Assembly (NCBI GenBank): GCA_900239685.1
Contig: OENT01000024.1
Span: 286,420-350,419, forward strand
DNA: 64,000 nucleotides
Direction of reading: 5' to 3'
Source: Rotaria macrura
Taxonomy: Eukaryota; Rotifera; Eurotatoria; Philodinida; Philodinidae
Shown in pieces: positions 47,627-59,939 of the stretch; the first letter of the stretch is position 1; each line of letters begins with the position of its first letter. The notes below the pieces were generated by a model, which was not told where the DNA came from, did not search any database, and saw only the letters and a program-made list of their open reading frames with translations. Made by a program: the position numbers and the translations under genes.

Positions 47627-50600
47627 ATGGATAATCATACATCTTCTTCATCATCACCAACATCCTGTTTTCTTTTTGAAAATACCAATGGTTCTATTTA
47701 TCCGAGTGACCTAGCATTAACTATGATCGAAGAAACATCGTCTCCATCATCGTTAAATTCCTCAACGAATACAAATGGAAGTCTATCTCCATCGTCGTCC
47801 CATCAATCACTTGGCATATCATCATCAAATCAGATGTCTTTTCCTTGTTGTGTATTCCGTTGTAGACCAAACTCGCATCCGTTCCAAGAACGTTGCATTC
47901 CATTAAACGAACAAGTTAAAGTTGGTCGAGCTGTTGCTCGTCTCAAAGCTCTTCCAAATAATGCTATATTCGATTGTAAAGTTCTCTCACGTCAACACGC
48001 TAAACTTTGGTATGAGAATGGAAAGGTATGTTGAACAATCGATTTCTAATATTTGATTTACAAAGCCGTTGAACAATATTTGTTTGAATCGTGCCTATCA
48101 AGTTAATAGAATCAATTTTCGGGAAACTTAATCGAAGAATGTCAATAGATATCGGTCAGTATGAATAGAATGTAGAGACAAACGAAAATACATGACATAG
48201 AACTTGATAAATCTTATTCGATGACTTAGATTTGATACACGAGGGAGTTTCATTCATGGATTAATTACTTTTTTCTTTTACAAAGACTATATGTATGACA
48301 AAGATCTTCGTCAAGTATCAATGCTGGAAGAAAAACTCGAGCTCGTAGGTTTTTTATTTTTTCCCCTCGAAATATTCGACACATTTACACTCATTTTTTG
48401 ATTCCATGGTTTTGTTCCTTGAATTTCTAGAAAAATATGATGCTAAATTTTCCCATCGGACCTTGGTACAAAAGATAAATTTTCATTGATAAAACTTTGA
48501 TATATTTTCTTATTTCTGTTTTACGTACATCACTCTTATAGACAAGTAGTTTCGGTTGGTGTTTATTTTAGGTAATTACAGAATCAAAAGTGCTGAAACT
48601 TTTACAATACACTATGCTCAGCATACCGTACATTTAGGCACAGTTTCATCACAATATTAATCAATAAATTTTCGTTGCCTTTCTACTTAACATTCTGGTC
48701 TTATTGTAAAAAATCCTATACAAATACACTGTATCAATAGTAACAAAAATCTTTATCATATCATTAAAAATGCTTTCAGTTCTATGCAAAAAATTCTAAG
48801 CGTAAAATTTTCGAAGACAGTAATGAATCGTACTACCGACATGTTAGCATAGTTGATGACGAGCATATCCAGAAAGTATCCGAGAGACATGACGCTCTAT
48901 TAAATTCTTACATGTGAAAATAAGAACGAAATTGAACTTAACACAATTGTAGTTACTGAAGGTGATTTTTCAACGATGCACTTCTACTTATGATTCATAA
49001 TTATATTTCCTTATCTGTCACCTCGAAAAAGTTTTATGATGCAAAAGACATTTTTTGAAGTTGTCGACAGTCTCACGATGTTAGAATTTATTTTTTTGAT
49101 ATCACAATCAACTTTTCGTAATAGTCTCCAATCACATTCCTGCAGTTAGTCTTTAATAGGAATTCAACAAAAAAGAATCGACAGCACTGAGTTGTTTCTG
49201 TGACACTTGAAAAAATTCAATATTGCTTATGAGTACTCGACATGATCATTTCTTGAGTCTTCATATCTAATGTTTTATTTTCTTCCATGTACTCATACAT
49301 ACTTGACACATAGAAGATATTACTGTTTCTTAATAGTTTTTATTACAAGACACAAAAAGTTCCAATGGTACATTTGTTAATAATCAACGATTGGGAAAAT
49401 GTAATGAAGAAAGTTTACCATTTGAAATTTACTCTGGTGATATTATTCAATTTGGTGTTGATGTTACTGAAAATAATCGTAAAAGTAAGTTATTCATACT
49501 TAAGATTATGTTTAATTTTCTCTTCAATAAATTTGTGCACTTTGTATTCAGCAACTCATAATTGTATTATCATTGAAGTCAAATTGTACCATATTGATGG
49601 CAGCGAAGCTCTACCACGAAGGTAATAGATTGAATTTGACAGCATATCATGATATGATCATATTGTCACATTTTAGTCCTATTGATCGATCTTCAGGTCA
49701 AATGAAAGATGTTGATATTAATACACAAACTTTATATCAATTAGCTCAATATCTTCAAGTAAGATATACTCACCTCTTGCGTTCTTTGATATTAATATAT
49801 GTTATTCGATGGTTATGTCAACTTTGTTTGTTTACAGGAAGCTATGCATCGTGAGCAAATGCTCGAACAAAAATTAGAATATCTTCAAGGCGTCATACGT
49901 GATACGCAACAAGCATCGAACGATGGCTGGCAAGCAATTATTGATGAAGATCGTCTTCTAGCACGTATTAATGCACTTGAAGATCAAATTCGTATTTATC
50001 ATACTAAAGTATGAGATAGAATTTTCTTGTTTAACTAATCAATACGATTATTCTGTTTTATTTATTTTAAGCACCCAAATGAAGATACATCAACACAAGA
50101 AATAGTCCAATTAAAACAAACACACAATAGATTTGAAAATGAATCAAAAGTAAAAACTAAAAATTCAAGAAAAATTTATCTTATCTATTGAATAACTATA
50201 TATTGTATTCTGTAGGACAAATTAGAAAAGGCTATAATAGAACGAGCTGATGCTATTGGTCGCAGTAAATCTTTAGAATGTTCGTTACAAATGGCACAAG
50301 ATGAACTTAAACGATTGGAAGAACAGAACGAACAACATAAACAAGAAATTCAACAACTTGTGCAATCACTTGATGAACAACGTTCTGTCCTTGCAGAATT
50401 TGAACTTAAATTTAGAGTATAAAAATCAATTGTTATTTTTTTTTATAGTTCTGTTAGTCTAAAATTCGATTTGAATATTCAGGAGTCTCAAACAAGATGT
50501 ACGGAACTTGACAATGATCGTCAACGAATACAAACTGAATTTGAAAACTATTATCAACGAACACACCATTTAGAAGAATTACAGCAACCGTCTCCAACCA

Positions 50601-52555
50601 ATAATATTTCCGATCCAATCAGCCAAGTATGTTGATTGATCATAGGAAAGTTCAATAGGTGAATATTAAATTTTCTTTTCTCTAGAATGGTTTTAATAAT
50701 ATCGAAACACATGGTCGATTTCATTTTCAATCATCGTACAACGGTATTGTGTCAGAACTATTATTATTGAATGACAGTTTTTCAATCGATGATTTTTTAT
50801 CAAAAACAAAACATGATGTTATGAATTAGATTTTGAAATTTTCGTACAGATAGGTCCTAATAAGAAAAGTTGAGTTTTTCTACGACTATCTCTCCTTCTT
50901 TTTCTATTTTCTACTTTTGGATACAACTAGGATCATAATTTATCTTTCATACTAATCGTATGAAGTAATAGATTTCATGTTCGTATGTCAGAATAGAAAT
51001 TATTTAAAAGATCCGAGAATATGAAGTGTCAATACACTACGGTAAAATATGAAAGTTGAAAAACTTACTTTAATGTAGAATATTTTCAACATTCAATCGA
51101 AAACTTAATCTCTGCTAGAATAAGTTCTAATGACAAACTCTTTTCAAAATATTTGAAACTAATTTCAGTTAGCATAACACGTATAGCTGTGACTCGAAAA
51201 ATGTCTTATGATTCTAATGAAATACAATTGTTTCTTTGATGTTTACCTATGCATGTTGTTCTCAGTCTATAGAATGCAATCGTTGAAAATATGTATGAAC
51301 TATCGAAATTACTTTTTAATTGGCACATACTATGAGTTATTGTCAATGAAATGAAAACCCGAAGATGTCTTCTGAACATAGGCAATGCGTTTTCGTAGTT
51401 GTAGTGAAATATCATTGACTTAGGCGCCTTCGTTATACATAGTGACAATTCATTTCATACTTGTGGAAGTACTGTTAATACTGTAGGCATCTGACCGTGT
51501 TGGGTCGTGTAAAATCTATGGACTCTTTTGGTTTCAATCAAAATTGAGACATATGCATTCTAGGAAACATTTGAACATAGTAATAGAGCTCGAGACTATT
51601 GCTCTGTAATTTTGAAGTATACGCGTATTGAAAAAGAAAACATGAATTATTATTCAAAATTTATCCATAGATCCTATTGTAAACAATGAACATACAAAGA
51701 ATACAAATGATATTCCAATTCAAACAGATACCTCAGAATCAGAACAAATAAGTCCATCAATAAGTTCTCCTGAACAAGATACACATGACGAACAACGTCA
51801 AACAATCATTCCAGTGGTTCAAATCAATTTACTAATGAATAATAATCATAATGAAATAGTAGAAGAAGAACAACAAGAAGCAGGTAAAAATAGAACTAAA
51901 AAACAAAGAACATGATACAAAATTCCTTTGTTTTTCTTTTCATTGTTCTAGATCTAACTAATGTAAATACTTCTACTAATACTGATGATCAATCATCATC
52001 AATAATTTCATCAACAACGAATGATACACTTGCCAAAGAAGAAACGAATGATGAGAGTAAGATTATTTTTGTTTTCTTTCTTAGAATAAGAATAATTCTT
52101 AACATAATTTCAAATATTCTAGACAATATAGAATTGATTGAAGCACAAAAACAAATTGATTTACTTCGTGAACATTTAGATGAAACGAATGGTAAAATTA
52201 AGAAAAGAAATTTTCAAACAACAAAATTAGTAATCCATATATTTATTTCTTGTTTTTAGAACGACTTGCATCGATGGAAGATGAACATCGAAGTGAACTC
52301 GAACGATATCAATCATTAACATTAGAATACGAATCAATACGTGATGAACTTGTTCAATTAAAACAACGTTCAACAAAAGAAAAGAATGATAACAATCAAT
52401 TAGCTGAAAGTCAACAACTTGAACTCGAACAATTATCAAAATCTATTTTATCAAAACAGAGTGAACATGATCAATTACTCAGTGTTTATCTCTGCTTTTT
52501 TCTTTCTTGTTACTTGCTCATTTTTTTTCTTTTCTTTTGTCTTTTATCATGGTGA
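47627..52555 (+). CDS. SLMAP: Sarcolemmal membrane-associated protein (SLMAP) orthologue, FHA + coiled coil
   Basis: Thirteen exons in phase, 677 residues: 47627-48025, 49337-49484, 49552-49621, 49677-49758, 49838-50008, 50072-50149, 50216-50416, 50483-50626, 50686-50743, 51671-51883, 51952-52056, 52123-52191, 52260-52555. A Ser-rich N-terminus of about 70 residues precedes the FHA domain: [67 protein letters not shown]. Then comes [17 protein letters not shown] and [14 protein letters not shown], diagnostic of SLMAP, and long coiled coils. SLMAP tethers the STRIPAK phosphatase and binds phospho-Hippo kinases through FHA. Reading straight on ends in a hydrophobic run ([18 protein letters not shown]) before TGA, compatible with the SLMAP tail anchor, but the DNA is a pyrimidine tract and could be an intron. 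Without the 50743 donor, frame ends at 50829. Intron 1 is 1,311 bp. Confidence 0.9.
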
Positions 52556-52662
52556 GATTTCTTTTCGTTCTTTTTTCCTCAGAAACCAAATTTACTTTTT
52601 TCTCTCTTCTGTGCTAAACAAACACAAAAAACAACAACCTACGAATAGATAAATGTGTATGC

Positions 52663-52694
<32 letters not shown>

Positions 52695-53140
52695 TGTACA
52701 AATAGAACTGCGGTTTGTCACGTTTCTTTTCTCTTACTCTATTCTGTTTTTTTTTCTTACAAATTATCTTCTTAACTCTTTTTTTTTGTCACACATTTTT
52801 TTCATTTAAGTTGTCGGAACACTGTTGAAGATGCAATTTTTGTAGCTGCTTGGAACCGATATGAAGAAAAATGAAATGCACGGTTTGTTGTCTTTCAAAG
52901 ATGAATTCAGGAAGATTTATATTAAATGTACTATGTTGTGTTGACAAAAAAAAATAGAATAAGTAATATTAGATTTTGAAAAAGAAAGAAAAATGTAAAA
53001 TTTTCAAATACAAAATGAATACTTGTCTGGCGTGATGATGACAATATATTAGAAGTGAACTTCAATATTAATGAACAGAATCAATCAAGCTAATCAGTAA
53101 TTTTGTTGTTGTCTACTTCTTCTATTCTTGCATGTATTTC
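52556..53140. other. 3' flank of SLMAP, T-rich
   Basis: Contains T-rich tracts, a (TG)n run at 52666-52694, and an acceptor-like TTTCATTTAAG near 52800-52810 followed by a short open stretch reading NTVEDAIFVAAWNRYEEK before a stop. The latter might be an alternative last exon of SLMAP or chance. Confidence 0.4.
52666..52694. repeat. (TG)n microsatellite
   Basis: About 14 uninterrupted TG units just downstream of the SLMAP reading frame. Confidence 0.95.
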
Positions 53141-53576
53141 CAAGGAGTAAAAGTCGGATTTTATTTGGAATTCTTTTGGATTTTGAAAATCTCAAAATCC
53201 ACCAGCAATATCCTCTTGAAAATGAAGGAATTTCGAACTGAAATTTTTATCATATGTAGGTCTTGTCATTCTTAGAATATTCTAAAAGTTTCAGCGTAAG
53301 CAGATGTTTTCTCCTGAAGATAGTGCGATTGCAAGCAATACTCATATTTCACAGCGTGGCCAGAAAATTCTTTTTTCTCGAAAGTTGATTATCTTAAGAG
53401 GAAAACATTCGTTTACATTGAAACTCTTAGGATATTTTAAGAACCACAAGGTCTATATATGATAAAAACTTCAGCTCGAAATTCCTTTATTTTCAAGAGG
53501 GCATTGCTAGTGGATTTTCGGATTTTTTTTGGGATTGGCAATCCCAAAAATCCGCTGTTTCCCCTTTGTGTATGTC
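53133..53576. mobile_element. hAT-like foldback element with imperfect target duplication
   Basis: The element is about 53141-53568. The ends align as inverted repeats: CAAGGAGTAAAAGTCGGATTT on the left and CAAAGGGGAAACAGCGGATT (inverted) on the right. Similarity then continues through most of both arms (shared CCTCTTGAAAATRAAGGAAT and TTTTTATCATATRTAG), about 80% by eye, with a short middle loop. The flanking octamers TGTATTTC (53133-53140) and TGTATGTC (53569-53576) match at 7 of 8. Non-autonomous; no transposase reading frame. Confidence 0.75.
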
Positions 53577-53998
53577 GATGAATAGAAAACTTACGAAAGA
53601 AAATATATTTTATAGCAAGTAAACTATTACTCGTAAAACTTCAATAATAAACTATTTGAAAACCATTAGATCATAATTTTATTTATCTGATTTACAACAG
53701 TACAAACCAAATCTTCCATAGAAGTCATTTGTAAGATGTTACCCATAGTTTGAGCTCTACGTGAGCCTACAACTCTGAATGTTGGTTATTGAATAAACTA
53801 ATTGTTACGATATTTACATGAGATTCCGTACATTGTTGATTTCAATCATGTCTAAAATATCTTGAAATTTTCATCAATAAAGAATGTTGTTCGGTTTATA
53901 TCTTGAATTTTAAATGAATCGTGACACTTGTTAAACGAAGCAAGTTGACTTGAGAAATTTAACTTCTCCTCGAACGGAAATTCTTTCATTTTATTGTC
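53569..53998. other. Intergenic, nothing recognised
   Basis: AT-rich spacer between two repeat elements, no gene seen. Confidence 0.5.
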
Positions 53999-54591
53999 TA
54001 TCAGGCCCTGCAGCGGGGGGGGGGGGTACGAAAAAGAAAGATTTCGAGAAGGAATTTTTCAAAAAAGAAGAATTATTTCGAAATTTACTGTACAGTTCTG
54101 CGAGAAAACCGTAACCTACCATAACCTAAATTACAGAGTATGTTTAGGGTAAAAAGCGCATAGGGTAGGGTAAGGTTGCTAAAAGATTATACGGGTACAT
54201 GTTAAGGATGAGTTCACATTGATAAAACTTCTGTGGAGCTGAAGTTAATATACATTTCTGACTTCTTTTTCGTCAAAAAGAAGACAAAATTTAAACAGTG
54301 ATGTTGTTAATGATATTTTATTTTTAAGAAACTTTCGAAATATCTAAAAATTTTGTATTTGATTCTCTTTGAAAATCAATAAAATTTGCTGGAAATATCG
54401 AAGAAAAACTTCATGCTAACTTTTCCTTGAACTTGAAATGCTAAGAATATAATAGGGTGTAATATGAAAATTCCCTGTGATAGGATAGGGTGAAAGTAGA
54501 ATGTCCATAGGTTATGGTAGGACAGGGGTAAGAAGTTATTCGGTAGGGTAGGATTAGAGTACAGAAAATTCGTAATCTGCAGGGCTCTAAT
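53999..54591. mobile_element. Candidate short element with GCCCTGCAG termini
   Basis: A perfect 9 bp inverted repeat, GCCCTGCAG at 54005-54013 and its complement at 54577-54585, bounds a block unlike its surroundings. The block has a run of 12 G (54015-54026) and clustered AGGGTA/TAGGGTAGGG and complementary TACCATAACCTA motifs. Possible flanking octamers TTATTGTC and TTACTGTC differ by one base. It could be a MITE; the termini are short, so confidence is limited. Confidence 0.45.
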
Positions 54592-57500
54592 TTACTGTCC
54601 TACAATAAAAATAAAGACAAATCAGGTGAAGATCCAGTCGAATCTGCACGAACATAATTCAGCTTTAGATTGTAGCTTCACCGTGAGTAAAAGCGACCTA
54701 TGAATCCAATAATAGTACGCAAAAGAAACTCAAACTAATTCATGTATACAATGGCTTGGTCTCTAGTACTTCTGAGACGATTTTTGGTATCATCACAACA
54801 TCATTAGTGTATATTGTTGCTTTTGTCTTTCCAAGTGAGAGAAGATCGCTCTGCAACAAGTTTTATGGAAGTAGTGCCGATTGCAGAAGATTGTTATTTT
54901 ATTTAACTTCTGCGAACCGCAAGTTCGCTCTCTCTCTCTCTCACTATAGAACACATAGCTGCATTAGAGAGAAAACAATAAGACATGAAACAAAAATATT
55001 GATCATGGAATGAGAGAGAAAAGGCATTAGCAAGAGTAACGATAAAAGACACAATGAATAATATAACAGATATAGAACGATACTTCTCGCAAAATGTTTT
55101 TTGAAAATGATCAGACCAATATAATTTTAACATACGTCGACTTAATCTGCCAATTAATGAAAAGAAGTGTTTTTCATTACATAGATATGGTAATTCGATT
55201 ATGCTCTTCATGATGTATAGATGAAAGTGCATGTATCATAAAAACAGTAAAACATATTCAACGCATTTCATATAACACAAAAACGACCTTAGATATCGAC
55301 AGACACTACTTTCTCATGAAATTGGCTACAAAATACCGGCTCGACGAGCAAACCGTGCTCCGCTTGGTAACGTCAAGGTAAAGAAAAGAGTACACGTTCA
55401 TATGTACTATAGTCAATGTCGAATTAAGCTCTGTCAATGGAGGTTGGACTAATGTGTAAAATTTGTCAGAACGTCCAAACATTGACAACGTCTTAGAGAC
55501 GTTTTGAAAACATAACACAATGATGACATCGACCAAAGGAATCAGTTTAGGAAAAAACTAATGAAAGAATGGTACAAAAAGATGAGGAAATTCGTAAGCT
55601 TGTAATTTTGTAAAAACTGTAAATTTATAGATTTTCAAATGAAGAATGAATAATAAATCCACGTGCTAGAACAACGATTGTCTCATTTTGTATTCTTTCT
55701 AACATATGAATAAAATCTCTGCAAAGTGTCTTATATCTGTTGTGCAGAATACGTATATAGGATCTTCTCACATGAAAACGAAGAAACGAAGGAATTTTGT
55801 TAAAAAGAAGGAAAGAAGGACGGCTGTGGGGCCTGCAAATTGTTTATTGAATACAGACCATCGTATCATTGATAAAACTCGTATTTCGAGATCAACAAAC
55901 AACAAGTAATTTTAAATTGATTATGTATGTCTTAAAAATATTCCGATCTTAGTTCAAGTTCTTTTTCATGAATTCTAGTTTCAATTTGTCACACAAATGG
56001 ACTGTAGTGCACTCTTGCCTCTGTGATTGTATTTCAATAAACAATTATTCGATAACTATCCGAATAGGATGATGATCTGTATCTATTGCCATGATTCATA
56101 GCTATGAGAATTATTAGTATTTCTTGTATGACACAGTATACGATCTGCATTCATTTTTGTACTAATAACTCGTTTGATTGAATACAATTTTTACTCTTCT
56201 AAGGTGAACTACGCATTATCATATTGTATATTTTTTATTGGCACTGATCATTCTTTATAGGTTTTTTTGTTGATGTGACCTTGTTTTTAACTTAATCTAG
56301 ACGGTAGTTTTCTTTTCCGATCAATTGAATAGTAATATTTCGATACAACATTAAAAAAAAACGGCTGACATAAAAAATTGTTTTTACAGGTAAAAATGTA
56401 TTTAAATAAAGCTTGAATACATGCATGCATCGCTGGCTTTGTTTAGTTAACAAGATGGTACATACTCATGCACTCTTTCTTATAATATATGAAATATTCT
56501 TTCAATTTTGAATGCATTGGTAGCCAACGGAAACCGTGTAATAATCACACCAGTAGCATACAAGTGGTATGCAATCCTTTACAATGAATTGATACTGTTT
56601 CAAGACAAGGCAAACGTATTTCTCCTTTCTATTTTGATGAACACGAAGTATACGAAATAGGTGACACACACTTTAATTTGTCTTTTGAGGACATCTGAAG
56701 CAAAGTGGTCAAGAGTATTTTCTAATCACTGACACCATGTGTAAAATGAATTTTATAGAGGCATGTTTCTTCATGCTAGTTGGAATATTCACGGTACGAT
56801 AAAAAATGTATAAAGACACATTCATCTTATTTCTAGATATAAACTACACAAGCATCAGTGAAACTTGATTGGTTTCAATTTTAATCAATAACCAACAATA
56901 TTGATTAAGTCTACGATACATAAGGCAGAGAAAACGTTCTTGTGTCACAAAGCAAATATCTTCTTATTCTATAAAAGGATTTCATCGGCTAGGAAATTAA
57001 TTGACTATTTTCAGGGCTGCTCCCGACCCGTGGAACCTTTGAGAAGTGTAATGTATGTGTTCTCCGAGACATTGCGTTTACGAGAACCAAAATATGGAAC
57101 TTTCGATTATTGGTCGAATAGGGAGAAGAAGGAGGAGGCCGTCTATCACCGGTCAAAAATTGAAAACATCTCAGACTTTGAACTGAAATTTCAAATACTT
57201 TCTACCAAATTTTATGAAAATCTTATGGTAAAATCTGCCAACAACTCAGTTTTTAAGTACAACTAGCCATTTATCCGGCAGAAAGTCGATGGGTTCAGCA
57301 GTATTTGTTCCGTTGCATCTAGAAAGTCAGACGAGGCACTTTCGACTAAACTTTTAGACTTTTTGACGAACTTGTAACTCCTCCCACTTTTGAAAAATAA
57401 TCGAAAAGTCTGGATGTTACACCCAACTGGTCCGGGTGATTCCCGATTCCTTTTTTTTAATCATTTGTGTACACTATTTAAACAATTTATTTTATCTGAG

Positions 57501-57820
57501 ATAAGTTTTTACATGTTGATACAAAGTCTATATTCAATTGAGCTATGCAACGCATGTTAAAACTAATGAATCTCCAACTTTAGAAACATAAGCGTAATGA
57601 GAATTTTTCTTCATAGTGAAAGAAAATGCAATAAAAAATAGAATACCAATGACTTTATTGTGTAAAAACTACACAAAAGCAAGAAACAGACTTCACATAA
57701 ATCAATAATATTTTTCTTTTTGGTTAGTATTCTAGAATAATCGCATCGTTCAAAGTGTTATTCATGAATGAATAAATATTGAAAAGAAAAACTATCTTCT
57801 TATGAAACTAAATCTGAGAT
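54592..57820. other. Intergenic; one GC-richer unidentified block
   Basis: No gene supported. A (CT)n run lies near 54926-54942. The block 57010-57440 begins GGGCTGCTCCCGACCCGTGG and ends near GGTCCGGGTGATTCCC, and looks like transposon-derived sequence, but matching termini could not be paired convincingly. Confidence 0.4.
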
Positions 57821-59939
57821 TTAAAATGGATCGCTATTGTACAATTCCCATAAATCATCCATTAAATCATTCATTGTAACGAGATCAATATTCATATCTA
57901 ATAAACGTAATATAACAATGCCATCACATTGTAAATAGTGGTAAGTGAAATTTTTTGTTATTGGTTGATAATCATGTATTTGTATGATTTCAAAATCTTG
58001 CCTTCGGTCGAACGTACACTTTGACGATGAATGATGGAGACGACGTCGACGTGTACTTATTTTATTTTGATGAAATAAAAAATATACGATCCATCGTACA
58101 ATTAAATTATATACTGTACATATACTTAATATAATTAACCATAAATAAGTAAAAATAAAAATTTTTTCATTGAATATATTTATTGGTAGGACACATTGAA
58201 CTGTATGTCGATGTTTATTTTTTCCAAGAAAACGTACAATAAAATCACATAAAACATTTGTTGGAAATTGTAACGATGTATGACGAATCGTATTGCTATA
58301 GATAAGAAAACGTTCAACTATATTTCGTATATCAAAATTAAAATTCATAAAATAATGCAAACATGTCAATTGTATAAGAATATTAATAAGATAAATAAGT
58401 TTAATAAAGAGATAAAATATGGTTAACTTAGGTATCCGTGATTTTGGATGCATACGAAAGTATTGATCAAGACGAGTAGCTACATTTCGTATTAATTGCC
58501 GACGGTACGCTGGCGATTCAAATAGAGAATGACGACTTATATGAAGTTGATCTAAATGTTTTTGTAAGCATATACCAAAATGTGATAATCCACTTCGCCA
58601 AAAATATCCTGGCAGAAAAAATCCAAATGTTTGTAACATTAATATAAATGGTACATATTGATAGAAACGTACAATATGTGAACCATGTCGAATTTCAAGA
58701 TCATCTAAATCCGGAATCTCTTGATCAATGGAAATAAAATATGTATCAGATATCCAACAAACAAAATCTGTATAAGTTATATGAGCACCAGTAAATGATG
58801 CTGGAGTAAAACAAGATATTGGTTTACCAACAAATTGTACAGATGAAACAATAAGAACAAATATTGAAAGAATCAAAACCGAATAATGACGTGATAAACG
58901 ATCAGTAAAATCATCATCATTTCGTCCGAAACCAGTATAATATCGAAGAATGGAATATAAATCAAGTCTAATAGAAATGAAAATTTATTCAAAAGAAATT
59001 CTTTTTCGTTATTTTCAGAAATCTAGTTTTATGTGAACTATCTCGTATACTATTCATCAGAAATTAACAAGATTAAGTGGCAATCTTGAAGTAATCTCAA
59101 TGTTGATAACCTAAGCGAATTATTAATCGCCATACGGTACCTAGCAAATCAAATCATTGATATTCAAAACATGAATCATTTTTAGCATTTACATATTTCT
59201 ATCAATAATCAATCATTATTCTGTAAGATACTTAAAACACTTTCGTTTTTATAAAAAAAACACTCTGGAATGTATTGCTACGATATTGTATAGAATGTAA
59301 ATGAAGAACTATCTGAATTGATTGATAAAAAATCAAATTAGTCAAATACTGAAGTAAATCTTCACATGCAGATTTTTGATCAGTGATAGATGTTAGCTGA
59401 CAATTGACATTGATTAGATTCAAAGATTCACATAGGATAGTTTATTTTATAGAAACAAAAGAGAACTTTATGAAATTTTCTTTCATAATTTTGTTTTCTT
59501 CTTCTTCTTGCTTTTGATTTTGTTTAGAACTCTACGAATTATTTTTCTCAAATAGAGTTAATCAACGTTATGCATCTTAAAATAAATGAAATTATTGTCG
59601 TAAATCAAAAGAAACATATTAACTCAATTAATGGTAATTGAATTCAGAAAGAATTGAAACACTAATTTATTTTCTAACTGCTTGGTTGAACACTCACAGT
59701 AGTACATCGAAAGAATCACACTATTCCGATAGTTTGAATATGAATTTGGTTTCAGTTTTTTTTTCTATTAATTGAAATTCCCTATATATTCTTAACGAAC
59801 AATTAAATATCGAAGAACTCACTTTTAGTAGTACAATATGTTAATAAAAATTCAGTTTTATCATGTTACAACAACGATGATAGGAAAATAAAAAATAAAA
59901 AATTTACCTGTGATACGATCGCTCGAGAGGTTTTGTCAT
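57821..59939 (-). CDS. Innexin (gap-junction protein) 1 of 3
   Basis: Exon 1 (59939-59908) encodes MTKPLERSYHR. A 940 bp intron follows, then exon 2 (58967-57821); together 392 residues. N-terminal DDDFTDRLSRHYSVLILSIF leads to TM1. Loop 1 has GKPISCFTP and TDFVCWISDTYF with two cysteines. The innexin signature FYQYVPFILMLQTFGFFLPG opens TM2. The cytoplasmic loop is basic. TM3 is near YLINILIQLTCLHYF. Loop 2 has NVLCDF and HTVQCVLPINIFNEKIFIF with two cysteines before TM4. The C-tail carries YHYLQCDGIVILRLL and ends NSDPF. Innexins form invertebrate gap junctions and non-junctional channels. The two cysteines in each loop are kept, so the protein looks functional. The short first exon was chosen because ATG, donor and phase all fit. 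Confidence 0.93.

Noticed and set aside
54015..54026. Run of 12 G as possible assembly gap filler or G-quadruplex
   Set aside because: A single homopolymer, not four G-tracts; kept only as part of the candidate element.
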